The position numbers and the translations under genes were made by a program. Below the pieces are notes generated by a model that saw nothing but the letters and a program-made list of their open reading frames with translations, ran no database searches and was not told where the DNA came from. This document shows, piece after piece, positions 1 through 12,825 of a stretch of DNA of 64,000 nt; position 1 is the stretch's first letter, and the number at the start of each line of letters is the position of its first letter. The stretch comes from Archivesica marissinica (lineage: Eukaryota; Mollusca; Bivalvia; Venerida; Vesicomyidae). The stretch is from contig CM026400.1 of assembly GCA_014843695.1 (NCBI GenBank), positions 12,466,067-12,530,066 of the forward strand. The letters are read 5' to 3'.

Positions 1-3000
1 CACACAGTGTATTACAGTACCGCGAGACCGGAAATACACAATGTCTTACATTACCACGAGACAGACAACACATAATCTCTTACCGTACCGTGATACAGGC
101 AAGACACAATGTCTTACAGTACCGCGCGACCGGCAATACACAATGTCTTACAGTACCACGAGACCGGCAACACACAGTGTCTTAGAGTACCGCGAGACCG
201 GCAAGACAGTGTTTTACAGTACCGCGAGACCGGCAACACACAATGTCTTACAGTACCGCGAGACCGGCAATACACAATGTCTTACAGTACCATGAGACCG
301 GCAACACACAGTGTCTTACAGTACCTCGAGACCGGCAGCACACAGTAACTTACAGTACATCTAGATAGGCAACACACATTGTTTTTCTATACCTCGAGAC
401 CAACAACTTACAGTGTCTTACTCTACCTCGAGACCGGCAACATGCAGTGTTTTACAGTACCTCGAGACCGGAAACACACAGTGTTTTACAGTACCGCGAG
501 ACTGGCAAAACACATTTCCTTACAGTACATCGAGACTGGCAACACACAGTGCCTTACAGTACCGCGAGACTGGCAACACACAGTGCCTTACAGTACACCG
601 AGATCGGCAACACACAGTCTCTTACAGTACCGCGAGACCGGCAACACACAGTGCTTTAGAGTACCTCGAGACCGACAACAAACAGTATCTTACAGTACCT
701 CAAGACCGGCAACACATAGTATCTTACAGTACCTCGAGACCGGCAACACACTGTGTTTTACAGTACCGCGAGACTGGCAACACACAGTGCCTTACATTAC
801 ATCGAGAACGGCAACACACAGTGTCTTACAATACTGCGACACTGGCAGCACACAGTGTCTTACAGTACGGGAGATCGGCAACACACAGTGCCTTACAGTA
901 CCTCTAGACAGGCAACACACAGTGTCTTACAGTACCGCGAGACCGGCAGCACACAGTGCCTTACAGTACATCGAGACCGGCAACACACAATGTCTTACAG
1001 TACCGCGAGACCGGCAACACACAATGCCTTACAGTACCGCGAGACCGGCAACATACAGTGTCTTACAGTACAGCGAGACCGGCAACACACAGTGTCTTAC
1101 AGTACCGCGAGACCGGCAACACACAGTGTCTTACAGTACCTCGAGACCGGCAACACACAGTGTCTTACAATACCTCGAGACCGGCAACATACAGTGTCCT
1201 ACAGTACCGCGAGACCGGCAACACACAGTGTCTTACAGTACCGCGAGACCAGCAACAAACAGTGTCTTACAATACCTCGAGACCGGCAACATACAGTGTC
1301 TTACAGTAGCGCGAGACCGGCAACACACAGTGTCTTACAATACCTCGAGACAGGCAACATACAGTGTGTTACAGTACCGCGAGACTGGCAACACATAGTG
1401 TCATACAATACCTCGAGACCGGCAACATACCGTTTCTTACATTACCACGAGACTGGCAACACACAGTGTCTTACAGTACCTCGAGACTGGCAATGCACAG
1501 TGTCTTATAGTGCATCGAAACCGGCAACACACCCTGTCTAAAAGAACCTCGAGACTGGCAATACACAGTGTCTTACAGTACCGCGAGACCGGCAATACAC
1601 AGTGTCTTACTGTACCGCGAGACCGGCAACACACAGTGCTTTAGAGTACCTCGAGACCGACAACAAACAGTGTCTTACAGTACCTCAAGACCGGCAACAC
1701 ATAGTATCTTACAGTACCTCGAGACCGGCAACACACAGTGTTTTTCAGTACCGCGAGACTGGCAACACACAGTGCCTTACAGTACATCGAGAACGGCAAC
1801 ACACAGTGTCTTACAATACCGCGACACTGGCAGCACACAGTGTCTTACAGTACGGGAAATCGGCAACACACTGTGCCTTAAAGTACCTCTAGACAGGCAA
1901 CACACAGTGTCTTACAGTACCGCGAGACCGGCAGCACACAGTGCCTTACAGTACATCGAGACCGGCAACACACAATGTCTTACAGTACCGCGAGAACGGC
2001 AACACACAATGCCTTACAGTACCGCGAGACCGGCAACATACAGTGTCTTACAGTACCGCGAGACCGGCAACACACAGTGTCTTACAGTACCTCGAGACCG
2101 GCAACACACAGTGTCTTGCAATACCTCGAGACCGGCAACATACAGTGTCCTACAGTACCGCGAGACCGGCAACACACAGTGTCTTACAGTACCGCGAGAC
2201 CAGCAACACACAGTGTCTTACAATACCTCGAGACCGGCAACATACAGTGTCTTACAGTAGCGCAAGACCGGCAACACACAGTGTCTTACAATACCTCGAG
2301 ACCGGCAACATACAGTGTATTACAGTACCGCGAGACCGGCAACACATAGTGTCATACAATACCTCGAGACCGGCAACATACCGTTTCTTATATTACCTCG
2401 AGACTGGCAACACACAGTGTCTTACAGTACCTCGAGACTGGCAATGCACAGTGTCTTATAGTGCATCGAAACCGGCAACACACCCTGTCTAAAAGAACCT
2501 CGAGACTGGCAATACACAGTGTCTTACAGTACCGCGAGACCGGCAATACACAGTGTCTTACAGTACCGCGAGACCGGCAATACACAGTGTCATACAGTAC
2601 CTCGAGACCGGCAACACACATTGTCTTACAGTACCTCGAGGCCGGCATCACACATTGTCTTACAGTACCGCGAGACCGGCAATACACAATGTCTTACAGT
2701 ACGGCGAGACCGGCAATACACAATTGTCTTACATTACCACGAGACAGGCAACACATAATGTCTTACCGTACCGTGAGACAGGCAAAACACAATGTCTTAC
2801 AGTACCGCGCGACCGGCATTACACAATGTCTTACAGTACCACGAGACCGGCAACACACAGTGCCTTACAGTACCACGAGACCGGTAACACACAGTGTCTT
2901 ACAGTACCGCGAGACCGGTAACACACAGTGTCTTACAGTACCGCGAGACCGGCAAAACACACAATGTCTTACAGTACCGCGAGACCGGCAATACACAATG

Positions 3001-6000
3001 TCTTACAGTACCTCGAGACCGGCAGCACACAGTAACTTACAGTACCTCGAGACCGGCAGCACACAGTAACTTACAGTACATCGAGATCGGCAACACACAT
3101 TGTTTTTCTGTACTTCGAGACCGGCAACATGCAGTGTCTTACAGTACCTCGAGACCGGAAACACAGAGTGTTTTACAGTACCGCGAGACTGGCAACACAC
3201 ATTTCCTTACAGTACATCGAGACAGGCAACACACAGTGCCTTACAGTACATCGACACCGGCAACACACACTATCTTACAGTACCTCGAGACCGGCAACAA
3301 GCAGTGTCTTACAGTACCTGGAGACCGGCAACACACAGTGTCTTACAGTACATCGAGACCGGCACCACACAATGCCTTACAGTACCTCAAGACCGGCAAC
3401 ACACAATGTCTTACAGTACCGCGAAACTGGCAACATACAGTGTCTTACAGTACATCGACACCGGCAACACACAGTTTCTTACTGTACCTCGAGACCGGCA
3501 ACAGGCAGTTTCTTACAGTACCACGAGACCGGCAACACACAGTGCCTTACAGTACATCGACACCGGCAACACACACTATCTTACAGTACCTCGAGACCGG
3601 CAACACGCAGTGTCTTACAGTACCTCGAGACCGGCAACACATAGTGTCTTACAGTACATCGAGACCGGCACCACACAATGCCTTACAGTACCTCGAGACC
3701 GGCAACACACAGTGTCTTACAGTACCTCGAGATCGGCAACACAGTGCTTTACAGTACCTCGAGACCGACAACACACAGTGTCTTACAGTACCTCAAGACC
3801 GGCAACACATAGTATCTTACAGTACCTCGAGACCGGCAACACACAGTGTTTTACAGTACCGCGAGACTGGCAACAAACAGTGCCTTACAGTACATCGAGA
3901 CCGGCAACACACAGTGTCTTACAATACCGCGAGACTGGCAGCACACAGTGTCTTACAGTACCGCGATATCGGCAACACACAGTGCCTTACAGTACCTCGA
4001 GACAGGCAACACACAGTGTCTTACAGTACCGCGAGACCGGCAGCACACAGTGCCTTACAGTACATCGAGACCGGCAACACACAGTGTCTTACAGTACCGC
4101 GAGAACGGCAACACACAATGTCTTACAGTACCGCGAGACCGGCAACACACAATGCCTTACAGTACCGCGAGACCGGCAACATACAGTGTCTTACAGTACC
4201 GCGAGACCGGCAACACACAGTGTCTTACAGTACCGCGAGACCGGCAACACACAGTGTCTTACAGTACCTCGAGACCGGCAACACACAGTGTCTTACAATA
4301 CCTCGAGACCGGCAACACAGTGTCCTACAGTACCGCGAGACCGGCAAACACAGTGTCTTACAGTACCGCGAGACCGGCAAACACATTGTCTTACAGTACC
4401 GCGAGACCGGCAATACACAGTGTCTTACAGTACCGCGAAACCGGCAATACAAAGAGTCTTACAGTACCTCGAGAGCGGCAACACACAGTGTCTTACAGTA
4501 CCTCGAGGCCGGCAGCACACATTGTCTTACAGTACCGCGAGACCGGAAATACACAATGTCTTACATTACCACGAGACAGGCAATACATAATGTCTTACCG
4601 TACCGTGAGACAGGCAACACACAATGTCTTACAGGACCGCGCGACCGGCAATACACAATGTCTTACAGTACCACGAGACCGGCAACACAGTGTCTTACAG
4701 TACTGCGAGACCGGCATGACAGTGTCTTACAGTACCGCGAGACCGGCAACACACAATGTCTTACAGTACCGCGAGACCGGCAATACACAATGTCTTACAG
4801 TACCACGAGATCGGCAACACACAGTGTCTTACAGTACCTCGAGACCGGCAGCACACAGTAACTTACAGTACATCTAGATCGGCAACACACATTGTTTTTC
4901 TATACCTCGAGACCGACAGCATACAGTGTCTTACTGTACCTCGAGACCGGCAACATGCAGTGTCTTACAGTACCGCGAGACTGGCAACACACATTTCCTT
5001 ACAGTACATCGAGACTGGCAACACAGTGCCTTACAGTACCGCGAGACTGGCAACACAGAGTGCCTTACAGTACACCGAGATCGGCAACACACAGTCTCTT
5101 ACAGTACCGCGAGACCGGCAACACACAGTGCTTTACAGTACCTCGAGACCGACAACACATAGTATCTTACAGTACCTCGAGAACGGCAACACACAGTGTT
5201 TTACAGTACCGCGAGACTGGCAACAAACAGTGTCTTACAGTACCGCGAGATCGGCAACACACAGTGCCTTACAGTACCTCGAGACAGGCAACACACATTG
5301 TCTTACAGTACCGCGAGACCGGCAATACACAGTGTCATACAGTACCGCGAGACCGGCAATACACAGTGTCTTACAGTACCTCGAGACCGGCAACACACAA
5401 TGTCTTACAGTACCTCAAGGCCGGCAGCACACATTGTCTTACAGTACCGCGAGACCGGCAATACACAGTGTCTTACAGTACCTCGAGATCGGCAACACAC
5501 AGTGTCTTACAGTACCTCGAGACCGGCAGCACACAGTAACTTACAGTACATCTAGATCGGCAACACACATTGTTATTTCTATACCTCGAGACCGACAACA
5601 TACAGTGTCTTACTGTACCTCGAGACCGGCAACACACAGTGCCTTACAGTACCTCGAGACAGGCAACACACAGCGTCATACATTACCGCGAGACCGGCAG
5701 CAAACAGGGCCTTACAGTACATCGAGACCGGCAACACACAGTGTCTTACAGTACCGCGAGACCGGCAACACACAATGTCTTACAGTACCGCGAGACCGGC
5801 AACAAACAATGCCTTACAGTACCGCGAGACCGGCAACATACAGTGTCTTACAGTACCGCGAGACCGGCAACACACAGTGTCTTACAGTACCGCGAGACCG
5901 GCAACACACAGTGTCTTACAGTACCTCGAGACCGGCAACACACAGTGTCTTACAATACCTCGAGACCGGCAACATACAGTGTCCTACAGTATCGCGAGAC

Positions 6001-9000
6001 CGGCAACACACAGTGTCTTACAGTACCACGAGACCAGCAACATACAGTTTCTTACAATACCTCGAGACCGGCAACATACAGAGTCTTACAGTACCGCGAG
6101 ACCGGCAACACACAGTGTCTTACAATACCTCGAGACCGGCAACATACAGTGTCATACAGTACTGCGAGACCGGCAACACACAGTGTCTTACAATACCTCG
6201 AGACCGGCAACATACAGTGTCCTACATTACCGCGAGACCGGCAATACACATTGACTTACAGTACCGCGAGACCGGCAATACACAGTGTCATACAGTACCT
6301 CGAGACCGGCAACACACAGTGTCTTACAGTACCTCGAGGCCGGCAGCACACATTGTCTTACAGTACCGCGAGACCGGCAATACACAATGTCTTACATTAC
6401 CGCGAGACCGGCAGTGCACAGTGTATTACAGTACCGCGAGACCGGCAATACACAATGTCTTACATTACCACGAGACAGGCAACACATAATGTCTTACCGT
6501 ACCGTGAGACAGGCAACACACAATGTCTTACAGTACCGCGCGACCGGCATTACACAATGTCTTACAGTACCACGAGACCGGCAACACACAGTGCCTTACA
6601 GTACACTGAGACCGGTAACACACAGTGTCTTACAGTAACGTGAGACCGGCAAGACAGTGTCTTACAGTACCGCGCGACCGGCATTACACAATGTCTTACA
6701 GTACCACGAGACCGGCAACACACAGTGCCTTACAGTACACTGAGACCGGTAACACACAGTGTCTTACAGTAACGTGAGACCGGCAAGACAGTGTCTTACA
6801 GTACCGCGAGACCGGCAACACACAATGTCTTACAGTACCGCGAGACCAGCAATACACAATGTCTTACAGTACCACGAGACCGGCAACACATAGTTTATTA
6901 CAGTACCGCGAGACCGGCAACACACAGTGTCTTACAGTACATCGAGACTGGCAACACACAGTGCCTTACAGTACCACGAAACCGGCAACACACAGTGTCT
7001 TACAGTACATCGAGACCGGCAACACACAGTTTCTTACAGTACCTCGAGACCAGACCGGCAACACACAGTGCCTTACAGTACATCGAGACCGGCAGCACAC
7101 ATTGTCTTACAGTACTTCGAGACGGCAGCACACAGTGTCTTACAGTACCATGAGACCGGCAACACACAGTGTCTTACAGTACCGCGAGACCGGCAACACA
7201 CAGTGTCTTACAGTACTTCGAGACGGCAACACACAGTGTCTTACAGTACCGTGAGACCGGCAACACACAGTGTCTTACAGTACCGCGAGACCGGCAACAC
7301 ACAGTGTCTTACAGTACCTCGAAACCGGCAACACACAGTGTATTACAGTACCGCGAGACCGGCAACACACAGAGTCTTACAGTACCGCGAGACCGGCTGC
7401 ATACAGTGTCTTACTGTACAGCGAGACCGGCAACACACAGTGTCTTACAGTACCGCGAGACCGGCAACACACAGTGTCTTACAATACCTCGAGACTGGCA
7501 ACACACAGTGCCTTACAGTACCGCGAGACTGGCAACACACAGTGCCTTACAGTACACCGAGACCGGCAACACACAGTGTCTTACAGTACCGCGAGACCGG
7601 CAACACAGTGCCTTACAGTACATCGAGACTGGCAACACACAGTGTCTTACAATACCTCGAGACCGGCAGCACACAGTGCCTTACAGTACATCGAGACCGG
7701 CAACACACAGTGTCATACAGCACGTCGAGACCGGCAACACATAGTTTATTACAGTACCGCGAGACCGGCAACACACAGTGTCTTACAGTACATCGAGACT
7801 GGCAACACACAGTGCCTTACAGTACCACGAAACCGGCAACACACAATGTCTTACAGTACATCGAGACCGGCAACACACAGTTTCTTACAGTACCTCGAGA
7901 CCAGACCGGCAACACACAGTGCCTTACAGTACATCGAGACCGGCAGCACACAGTGTCTTACAGTACCATGAGACCGGCAACACACAGTGTCTTACAGTAC
8001 CGCGAGACCGGCAACACACAGTGTCTTACAGTACTTCGAGACGGCAACACACAGTGTCTTACAGTACCGTGAGACCGGCAACACACAGTGTCTTACAGTA
8101 CCGCGAGACCGGCAACACACAGTGTCTTACAGTACCTCGAAACCGGCAACACACAGTGTATTACAGTACCGCGAGACCGGCAACACACAGAGTCTTACAG
8201 TACCGCTAGACCGGCAACACACAGTGTCTTACAGTACCTCGAGACCGGCAACACACAGTGTCTTACAATACCTCGAGACCGGCAACATACAGTGTCTTAC
8301 AGTACCGCGAGACCGGCAACACACAGTGTTTTACACTACCTCGAGACCGGCAACATACAGTGTCTTACAGTACCGCGAGACCGGCAACACACAGTGTCTT
8401 ACAATACCTCGAGACCGGCAACATACAGCGTCTTACAGTACCTCGAGACTGGCAACACTCAATTTCTTACAATACCTCGATACCGGCAACATACAGTTTC
8501 TTACAGTACCTCGAGACCCGCAACATACAGTGTCTTACAGTACCGCGAGACCGGCAACATACAGTGTCTTACAATACCTCGAGACCGGCAACATACAGTG
8601 TCTTGCAGTACCTCGAGACTGGCAACGCACAGTATCTTATAGTGCATCGAAACCGGCAACACATACTGTCTTACAGTACCTCGAGACTGGCAACACACAG
8701 TGTCTTATAGTGCATCGAGACGGCAACACACAGTGTCTTACAGTACCGTGAGACCGGCAACATACAGTGTCTTACAGTACCGCGAGACCGGCAACACACA
8801 GTGTCTTACAGTACCTCGTGACCGCCAACACACAGCGTATTACAGTACCGCGAGACCGGCAACCCACAGTGTCTTACAGTACCGCGAGACCGGCAACACA
8901 CAGTGTCTTACAGCACCTCGAGACAGGCAACACACAGTGTCTTACAATACCTCGAGACCGGCTACATACAGTGTATTACAGTACCGCGAGACCGGCAACA

Positions 9001-9862
9001 CACAATGTCTTACAGTACCGCGAGACCGGCAACACACAGTGTCTTACAATACCTCGAGACTGGCAACACACAGTGCCTTACAGTACCGCGAGACTGGCAA
9101 CACACAGTGCCTTACAGTACACCGAGACCGGCAACACACAGTGTCTTACAGTACCGCGAGACCGGCAACACAGTGCCTTACAGTACATCGAGACTGGCAA
9201 CACACAGTGTCTTACAATACCTCGAGACCGGCAGCACACAGTGCCTTACAGTACATCGAGACCGGCAACACACAGTGTCATACAGCACGTCGAGATCGGC
9301 AACACATAGTTTATTACAGTACCGCGAGACCGGCAACACACAGTGTCTTATAGTGCATCGAGACCGGCAACACACAGAGTCTTACAGTACCGCTAGACCG
9401 GCAACACACAGTGTCTGACAGTACCTCGAGACCGGCAGCATACTGTGCCTAATAGTACCTCGAGACCGGCAACACACAGTGTCTTACAGTACCGCGAGAC
9501 CGGCAACATACAGTGTCTTACAGTACCTCGCGACCGGCAACACACAGTGCCTTACAGTACATCGAGACTGGCAGCATATGGGGCCTTACAGTACCTCGAG
9601 ACCGGCAACACACAGTGCCTTACAGTACCTCGAGATTGGCAGTATATGGGGCCTTACAATACCTCGAGACCGACAACACACAGTACCTTACAGTACCTCG
9701 AGACCGGCAACACACAGTGTTTTACAGTACCTCGAGACCGCAGCATACTGTGCCTTACAGTACATCGAGACCGGCAGCATACTGTGCCTTACAGTACATC
9801 GAGTCTGGCAACACACAGTGTCTTATAGTGCATCGAGACCGGCAACGCACAGTGCACAATAA
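1..9862. repeat. 34-bp satellite array, about 290 copies, running off the window start
   Basis: Near-uninterrupted head-to-tail repeats of a 34-bp unit built around CTTACAGTACC, then CGCGAGACCGG or CTCGAGACCGG, then CAACACACAGTG. Units differ by a few substitutions and occasional 1-4 base indels. Larger blocks are themselves duplicated: the block ending near 1560 recurs about 951 bp later (near 2510), and 6974 and 7825 share rare variants (offset about 850, 25 units). The unit has no frequent stop in any + frame, so long overlapping ORFs appear in all three frames with a 34-residue period; these are by-products of the repeat and are not annotated as genes. The left edge lies outside the window. 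Confidence 0.97.
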
Positions 9863-10211
9863 CATATATATGTGTACATAGATTACACTACTGGGTTCAT
9901 TGCACATGCATATATACTCAAATGCAAAAGAAGTGCGCACGTTTCTTTTTATGATAGCTATAGTTATATCGGTTATAAATCTTTCATCTGTGTAGCACGT
10001 GAAGCACGTATGTTACTGTGTTGAACAATGGCTACATCGGTCAGTATTGTGTCAGTATTGTTACGTAACGTCCCTATACAAGCGTTTTGCACGATTTGCC
10101 CGTGCAATGTCTGGACAAATGTGAAATCGGTCAAATAATCTCTCATTACTTTCTTACAACATATAGGAGTAAGAAAAACACACAGCAATTTGAATATTTT
10201 CAAAACTCGCC

Positions 10212-10909
10212 ATGCACAGACTCTCTCAGCGTCAACGTATTGAAGCTTTGATGATGCTTAGCAGAGGTGACTCCATCGATACTGTTTCACGGGCATTTAA
10301 TTGCCACAGAAACACAGTAAGTAAACTTCGTGCCAGGTTCTAGCAAACAGGAACAGTTGCCGATCATACTCGAACCGGCAGGCCTCCTGTAACTGACGTC
10401 AGATTAGACTCCTGTAACTGACGTCAGATTAGACCGTCATTTTGAACTGACGCGCACCAGGCGTCGTGTCCAAAGTGCTAGCGCTACAGCGAGGCAGTAC
10501 GGTATTAGCAGGGACACAGTTATGGGGCGTATGTGCCATTGTGTTCGGCATATCAGACCTAGACGGGCTTACGTTGGTAATGTACTCGAACGACGTCATC
10601 GCGTTACTCGTTTGAACTGGGTACGGCATCATTTCCGTTGGCAAAGACGTCAGTGGGATAGAATTGTCTTTTCCGATGAATCTAGGTTTAACCTGAGTCA
10701 TCATGATGTGAGGGTGAGGGTATTTAGGAGGGGAGGGTAGCGATTTGCTGACGCATGTGTTGTAGAGAGAAACCGGTTTGGCGGGGGCAGTGTTATGGTT
10801 TGGGGCGGGATCATGGGAAACAGGAAAACTGATCTGGTTATTGTTAATGCCAATCTTAATGCAGCCGAGTACATTAACCAGGTGTTCCAACCGAATTATG
10901 TGCATCTAT
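10212..10909 (+). pseudogene. Tc1-like transposase remnant
   Basis: From ATG 10212 the translation begins MHRLSQRQRIEALMMLSRGD and continues with a helix-turn-helix-like segment (TVSRAFNCHRNTVSKLRARF). An in-frame TAG follows, then QTGTVADHTRTGRPP. A 24-base tandem duplication near 10387-10434 shifts the frame. Further on, IVFSDESRF (containing the first catalytic Asp of the DDE triad) and GGGSVMVWGGI are recognisable Tc1-family motifs. The reading then stops at a SINE insertion, and no C-terminal catalytic residue is visible beyond it. Premature stops, frameshifts and truncation make it non-functional. Confidence 0.85.
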
Positions 10910-11180
10910 TTGGTCCGCCTCCGTGGTCGAGTGGTTAAGGTCACTGACTTGTATACCACTGTAACCTATCAGCACTGATGGTCACGGGTTCGAGCCCCGC
11001 TCAGGCCGTGTCTCATTTATATGAAAAAGTTGGCAGTTTCTTACGGAGGTTGGTGCACCCAAGTACTGGTTAACCGCTGGAGCCTGCCCAGGAAAGGTGT
11101 TGTTAGGTAAATTGCCCGCCGGCGATATAGCCCGAAATGGTGCTGATGCAGGCGTAAAACCCGAAATATAAATAAATAAA
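10910..11180 (+). mobile_element. tRNA-derived SINE (family A) inserted in the Tc1-like transposase
   Basis: It begins with a tRNA-like head (GCCTCCGTGGTCGAGTGG as A box region; GGTTCGAGCCCC as B box near 10989). A body with TTGGCAGTTTCTTACGGAGG and GCCCGCCGGCGATATAGCCC follows, and it ends in an AAATA-type tail. The 13-base sequence TATGTGCATCTAT is present at both 10897-10909 and 11181-11193, a clear target-site duplication. Related copies or fragments occur at 25606-25745, 30872-30970, and twice in inverted orientation at 57656-58010. Confidence 0.9.
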
Positions 11181-11218
11181 TATGTGCATCTATAGTAGGC
11201 CTAACCGCTATTGTTTAT

Positions 11219-11360
11219 GTAACGGTATGTATATTAACCCAATATGTGAGGTTATATGTAGGCAGCCCGGTTAGCTCAGTCGGTGGAGCAATCGCCCTGT
11301 AAGCGAGAGGTCCCGGGTTCGAGTCAAGGACTGGCTGCATGTTTTTCTCACCTGGGTTGC
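11219..11360 (+). mobile_element. tRNA-Thr-like repeat (family I), copy 1
   Basis: CAGCCCGGTTAGCTCAGTCG begins a tRNA-like segment with D-arm, anticodon loop CCTGTAA (anticodon TGT) and a B-box-like GGGTTCGAGTC, ending CTGGCTGCA. The T-arm is broken (GAGTCAAGG), so a functional tRNA is unlikely. It lies inside a longer repeat that starts GTAACGGTATGTATATTAAC and ends with a TCACCTGGGTT segment. Confidence 0.65.
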
Positions 11361-11466
11361 ACATTCCCCCCGTTTGAAAACGTTACATTATAAACTCCGA
11401 GAAATATTTCACAATGTTTCTCTATCCCTATGGAAATTCATGGAAGAATTCCAATTTAGTGGGGGA

Positions 11467-11615
11467 GTATGTAACGGTATGTATATTAACCCAATATGTG
11501 AGGTGATATGTAGGCAGCCCGGTTAGCTCAGTCGGTGGAGCAATCGCCCTGTAAGCGAGATGTCCCGGGTTCGAGGTCCGAACTGGCTGCATGTTTTTAT
11601 CACCTGGGTTACATT
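11467..11615 (+). mobile_element. tRNA-Thr-like repeat (family I), copy 2
   Basis: Nearly identical to the copy about 248 bp upstream, including the flanking GTAACGGTATGTATATTAAC and the closing TCACCTGGGTTACA. Anticodon loop CCTGTAA; the T-arm differs from copy 1 and is also imperfect. Because flanks and tRNA-like core are shared, this is a transposed or duplicated repeat rather than an independent tRNA gene. Confidence 0.65.
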
Positions 11616-11819
11616 TAAAATATCATTTGGGTTTGTAGGCAGGCCTCGTGTAACTGACGTCAGATTAGACCGTCATTTTGACAATTGAATAAGCTAAACA
11701 GTGGTACCAAACATCATACAATTTCTATTATGGATATAAGGAATATTAAGAAAAACCACTATGCACACTTTCTTTTGCGTTTGAGTATATATTTGTACAT
11801 AGATACCACTACTGGGTTA

Positions 11820-12125
11820 CAGACGGATCTGTAGTCCAGTGGTAACACGCCGGACTGGTAATCCAGGGATCGCAGGTTCGATTCCCCGTCTGACCATAAT
11901 AAAATTAACAATCTTTCAGATGGGACTTTAAACCGAGGTCTCGTGTCAGTGCTTTACATCGTGCACGTAAAAGAACCAGAGGAAAATCTGGAATGGGTCT
12001 CTGTCTGTATCATTGCACTGCACTATCCTCCAACATCTAAAATGACTAATCTCTTCAGGAGGCGTCGCTCATATTGGCAACCAGTAGCGACGATAAATAA
12101 ACGTAAAACACACACACACACACTA
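11820..12125 (+). mobile_element. tRNA-derived SINE (family B), full copy
   Basis: The head GATCTGTAGTCCAGTGGTAA, anticodon loop CTGGTAA (GGT, Thr-like) and B box AGGTTCGATTCC are followed by a conserved body (CAGATGGGACTTTAAACCGA, GTAAAAGAACCAGAGG, GGAGGCGTCGCTCATATTGG) and a tail GATAAATAAACGTAAAACAC that runs into a CA repeat. The same body recurs at 15280-15460, 61351-61642 and, strongly diverged, at 23255-23440, which defines a dispersed family. Confidence 0.85.
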
Positions 12126-12284
12126 CTGGGTTCATTGCATATATATCTTCATAGTTGTACATAGATAACACACTACTGGGCATAGCATACGCATTGCTTA
12201 GTAGGCTACTGGTTAACCGCTTCTAAAGGTCGGTTAATTAAGTCCTCTCTCTAGGAAAACATGTATGTATGTTCCATTCATGTC

Positions 12285-12480
12285 AAACCCCTTGCGGGGA
12301 CGTAGACATGTTTTCCTGGGCAAGCTTAACCTACCTAAGTGGTTAAACAATACTAAGCAATGTGTGTGAGGTGCCTTGCTCAATGACACTATATACGTGG
12401 CCTGACCGAGTATCGAACCCGGGACGATAGATTCCAGATCCGACGCTCTACCACTGGACTACGGATGCCACATGTATAGG
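12285..12480 (-). mobile_element. tRNA-derived SINE (family C), inverted copy
   Basis: Read on the - strand it starts with a tRNA-like head (GTGGCATCCGTAGTCCAGTG, GGGTTCGATACTCGG). It continues through a body with TGTCATTGAGCAAGGCACCT and TAAGCAATG-type motifs and ends at CCAGGAAAACATGTCTACG. The same family lies in direct orientation 160 bp away at 12636-12825, making an inverted pair, and a headless piece lies at 15800-15965. Confidence 0.8.
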
Positions 12481-12564
12481 TCCCGCAAGAGGTTTGGTGT
12501 TAATTAAGGGAATATACATAGGCCTACATAGCGGAAACGTGCAACACGTGTGAGGGAACCATGT

Positions 12565-12625
12565 AGCCAGTCCTGGACTCGCACTCGGATCCTCTTCCGC
12601 CTGAGCTACGTTGGTTAGGAATCAT
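12565..12625 (-). mobile_element. degenerate tRNA-like fragment between the inverted SINEs
   Basis: On the - strand, GTAGCTCAGGCGGAAGAGG and GCGAGTCCAGGACTGGCTAC resemble the A-box side and 3' end of the tRNA-Thr-like repeat at 11219-11615. The central part is not well preserved. Confidence 0.45.
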
Positions 12626-12635
12626 GTGTGGCGTC

Positions 12636-12825
12636 CGTAGTCCAGTGGTAGAGCGTCGGATTTGGAATCGAACGGTCCCGGGTTCGATACTCGGTCAGGC
12701 CACGTATAGGCCTACTAGTAGTGTCATTGAGCAAGGCACCTCACACACATTGCTTAGTACTGGTTAATCGCTTAAGTAGGCTAAGCCTGCCCAGGAAACA
12801 TTAAAGGAACATACATACAATCATG
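12636..12825 (+). mobile_element. tRNA-derived SINE (family C), direct copy
   Basis: Head GTGGCGTCCGTAGTCCAGTG, anticodon loop TTTGGAA (TGG, Pro-like), and B box GGGTTCGATACTCGG ending GGCCACGTA. Then the body TGTCATTGAGCAAGGCACCT, ACTGGTTAATCGCTTAAGT and CCTGCCCAGGAAAC. It ends about 230 bp upstream of the ZMYND19 start codon, so it could lie in or next to the promoter. Confidence 0.8.

Larger units (their letters stand above)
9911..11792 (+). mobile_element. Tc1/mariner-superfamily (Tc1-like) element with degenerate TIRs and nested SINE insertions
   Basis: The left end at 9911-9940 (ATACTCAAATGCAAAAGAAG) and the right end at 11761-11792 (reverse complement starts ATACTCAAACGCAAAAGAAA) are inverted repeats flanked by TA-rich sequence, as expected of Tc1/mariner elements. 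Between them lie a broken transposase reading (10212-10909), a SINE with a perfect target-site duplication (10910-11180) and two copies of a tRNA-like repeat (11219-11615). A 40-base piece of the transposase region reappears at 11643-11683, so the right half is rearranged. Non-autonomous. Confidence 0.75.

Noticed and set aside
41..9881. Dozens of long + strand ORFs (up to 655 codons) in the first 9.9 kb
   Set aside because: They occur in all three frames at once and translate the same 34-bp tandem unit; no start, domain or splice evidence supports a gene.
11266..12705. Functional tRNA genes (Thr-TGT, Thr-GGT, Pro-TGG look-alikes)
   Set aside because: T-arms or acceptor stems are imperfect, and each lies at the head of a dispersed repeat with a shared body, so they are SINE heads.
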